Source: Planctomycetota bacterium (GTDB taxonomy: Bacteria; Planctomycetota; UBA1135; GCA-002686595). From it: DNA of 64,000 bases. The stretch lies in contig JAKVCD010000039.1 in the NCBI GenBank assembly GCA_022446815.1, forward strand, positions 1 to 64,000. The letters are read 5' to 3'. A model generated the notes under the pieces. The model saw only the letters and a list, made by a program, of their open reading frames with translations. It searched no databases and was not told the DNA's origin. The position numbers and the translations under genes are program-made. Shown here one piece after another: positions 62,089 to 64,000 of this stretch. Every line of letters begins with the position of its first letter. The first letter of the stretch is position 1.

Positions 62089-64000
62089 TTGAAGATCGAC
62101 ACCAGGACCAATCGCGTCGAGGTCACCGAAGGCAACCTCGACACCTATCTCGCGGAGGCTACGCCGGCTTCGGTCAGCCTCGCGCCTGCGGACCCGCTGC
62201 GGCCTGGGTCGAGCCTGACGGCTGCGAAGGCGGTCGAGCTCTACGAGGATCAGCTCGCTAGCCGCGCCCTCGACGTCGCCGCGCGTGAACTCAAGAAGGA
62301 CGGCCGAAGCTTCTACACCATCTCGAGCGCTGGTCACGAGCAGAACGTGGTGCTCGGTGCGCTCCTGCGAACAGACGACCCGTGCTTCCTGCACTATCGC
62401 TCCGGGGCCTTGATGATGGCGCGCGCGCGCCTTGGCGGGGGGGAGACGCCGGTCTTCGACACCCTCCTTGGTCTGACCGCCTCCTCTGAAGATCCTGCCT
62501 CTGGCGGTCGGCACAAGGTCTGGGGAAGCCGCAGGCTCTGGGTCCCGCCGCAGACGAGCACCATCGCATCGCACATCCCCAAAGCCGTCGGCGCGGCCTT
62601 CGCGCTCTCGCGCGCGAGGAAGCTTGGGCTCGAGGTGCCCGTCTCTTCAGACGCCATCATGGTCTGCACCTTTGGCGACGCCTCGAGCAGCCACGCGACC
62701 GCGCTCACTGGGGTGAACGCCGCGCGCTACTCTACCCGCGGCGGCCAGCCGACACCGATTCTCTTCGTCTGTGAAGACAACCGCATCGGCGTCTCTGTGC
62801 GCAAGCCGAGCGGCTGGATCCGTGACCGCTTCGGCACGATGGATGACGTCGCCTATTTCGACGCGCGGGGTGAGCTAGATGAGGTGTGGGACACCGTGGA
62901 GGAGGCCATCAAGACTTGTCGCGGCGGTCGCCAGCCTGTCTTCCTGCGCATCGACTCGGTGCGGTTGTGGGGTCACGCTGGCTCCGACCTCGAGCTCGCC
63001 TATCGAAGCTGGGAGGAGATCGTGGAGATCGAGGCAGAGGACCCGCTGCTTCGGAACGCGCGGCGCCTCATCGAGACCGGCGCGACGACGCCGGCGGCTT
63101 TGCAGGCCCTCGTCGCCGATACTCGCGCGCGAGTCCGCGCAGCTGCTGAAGAGGCCTCGACTCGTCCCAAGCTCAGCACCGCAGCTCAAGTGATGGAGCC
63201 GATGGCACCCTACGAGGAGGTGGAGGTGCGCGGCGCGCTCGAGGGCGGTCTTGATGCCGACGCGCGAGCTGAGGTCTTTGGAGGCCGACTGCCTGAGGAG
63301 GCCACGAGTGACGGGCGCCGGACGATGGCTGCGCATATCAACTCTGCGCTGACCGACGCGATGCGAACGCTCCCTGAGGTGATCCTCTTTGGAGAAGACG
63401 TCGGCAAGAAGGGCGGCGTCTATGGCGTCACAGCTAAGCTCCAAGAGCGCTTTGGGATGGCCCGTGTCTTCGACACCTTGCTCGACGAGACGACCATCCT
63501 CGGGGTGGCTGGGGGCTCAGGCTTGCTCGGCCTGCTCCCTGTGCCGGAGATCCAGTACCTCGCCTATGTGCACAACGCGATAGACCAGCTCCGCGGAGAG
63601 GCTAGCTCTTTGGGCTTCTTCTCTGAGAGACAGTACGAGAACCCGATGGTCGTGCGCATCCCTGGGCTCGCCTATCAAAAAGGCTTCGGCGGACACTTCC
63701 ACAACGAGAACGCGATCGGGAGCTTGAGAGAGATCCCCGGCGTCATGATCGCGACGCCCGCGCGCGGAGACGACGCGGCGCGGCTACTGCGTGGCTGCCT
63801 CGCCGTGGCGCGCTCTCAAGGGCGTGTCGTCACCTTCCTCGAGCCCATCGCGCTCTACCACGAGCGCGATCTCTTTGAGCCTGGCGACGGCGCTTGGTTG
63901 AGCGACTATCCCGCGCCGACCGGCGCCTCCGAAGACGCGCTCCTACCCGGGGAGGTGGGGGTCTACTCAGAAGACTCTACGGAGCTCTTGATCGCTACCT
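62089..64000 (+). CDS. Fused E1 alpha/beta thiamine-diphosphate 2-oxoacid dehydrogenase (3' truncated)
   Basis: At least 637 residues, running off the window end. It starts at a TTG with GGGGAG five bases upstream, just after an in-frame TAG at 62062. The first ~390 residues are an E1-alpha domain: SSAGHEQNVVLGALL, LHYRSGALMMARAR, and the ThDP motif FGDASSSHATALTGVN...CEDN (GDA in place of GDG). An E1-beta (transketolase pyrimidine-binding) domain follows: DAMRTLPEVILFGEDVGKKGGVYGVTAKL and FDTLLDETTILGVAGGSGLLGLLPVPEIQYL. Such fusions act as branched-chain or pyruvate dehydrogenase E1. E2/E3 genes would be expected downstream, outside the window. Confidence 0.9.
   Translation, partial: MKIDTRTNRVEVTEGNLDTYLAEATPASVSLAPADPLRPGSSLTAAKAVELYEDQLASRALDVAARELKKDGRSFYTISSAGHEQNVVLGALLRTDDPCFLHYRSGALMMARARLGGGETPVFDTLLGLTASSEDPASGGRHKVWGSRRLWVPPQTSTIASHIPKAVGAAFALSRARKLGLEVPVSSDAIMVCTFGDASSSHATALTGVNAARYSTRGGQPTPILFVCEDNRIGVSVRKPSGWIRDRFGTMDDVAYFDARGELDEVWDTVEEAIKTCRGGRQPVFLRIDSVRLWGHAGSDLELAYRSWEEIVEIEAEDPLLRNARRLIETGATTPAALQALVADTRARVRAAAEEASTRPKLSTAAQVMEPMAPYEEVEVRGALEGGLDADARAEVFGGRLPEEATSDGRRTMAAHINSALTDAMRTLPEVILFGEDVGKKGGVYGVTAKLQERFGMARVFDTLLDETTILGVAGGSGLLGLLPVPEIQYLAYVHNAIDQLRGEASSLGFFSERQYENPMVVRIPGLAYQKGFGGHFHNENAIGSLREIPGVMIATPARGDDAARLLRGCLAVARSQGRVVTFLEPIALYHERDLFEPGDGAWLSDYPAPTGASEDALLPGEVGVYSEDSTELLIAT

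Overview
The window is a high-GC bacterial chromosome segment with no mobile elements, phage genes or CRISPR arrays. It most resembles a deep-branching planctomycete of the Saltatorellus/Engelhardtia type. Three things point there: the secreted beta-propeller protein at 58829-60457 ends in a C-terminal domain I associate with that group; a long MoxR/DUF58/BatA/VWA/DUF4175/toroid/PQQ-propeller cluster is present; and SpoVG carries a zinc-ribbon insert. This assignment rests on recall of protein families, not on a database search.

Left part (1-10.7 kb): the RGG/RDD-rich tail of a truncated gene, a WaaP-like sugar kinase, a large Ser/Thr kinase-ATPase-TPR signalling protein, cysS, and, on the minus strand, the translation operon nusA-infB-rbfA. 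From 10.8 to 19.9 kb, on the plus strand: a stand-alone sigma-54-activator-like AAA+ protein coupled to a HEAT/TPR protein, thiS-thiG, a CPBP protease, a gamma-carbonic anhydrase, a LarE-type sulfur transferase, a lipoprotein and an rRNA methyltransferase.

Middle part (19.9-48.7 kb, all minus strand): an SGNH-like protein, two tandem secreted alpha/beta hydrolases, a GT-C glycosyltransferase and then, reading in transcription direction, eno - ftsB-like - PQQ-like - moxR - DUF58 - BatA/VWA - VWA - giant PQQ propeller - toroid - DUF4175-like - coiled-coil - Gln/Ser-rich secreted protein - toroid. Many of these genes overlap by ATGA or are a few bases apart. The roughly 19-kb moxR-to-toroid block is the best candidate in the window for an uncharacterised system. 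It pairs a cytoplasmic MoxR/VWA chaperone module with a set of secreted or membrane proteins of unknown role.

Right part (48.9-64 kb): a compact plus-strand biosynthetic run (pssA-folK-panC-ispE, joined by GTGA overlaps), spoVG, a fused aroD-aroE gene, aroK, a large lipoprotein and an initiator tRNA with a clear terminator. After these come an Old Yellow Enzyme homologue, a secreted propeller protein with a 31-bp tandem duplication in front of it, a class I aminotransferase, and the start of a fused E1 alpha/beta thiamine-dependent 2-oxoacid dehydrogenase cut by the window edge.

No gene-free stretch exceeds 300 bases. The longest gaps are the divergent intergenic regions at 10599-10856 and 61847-62088.
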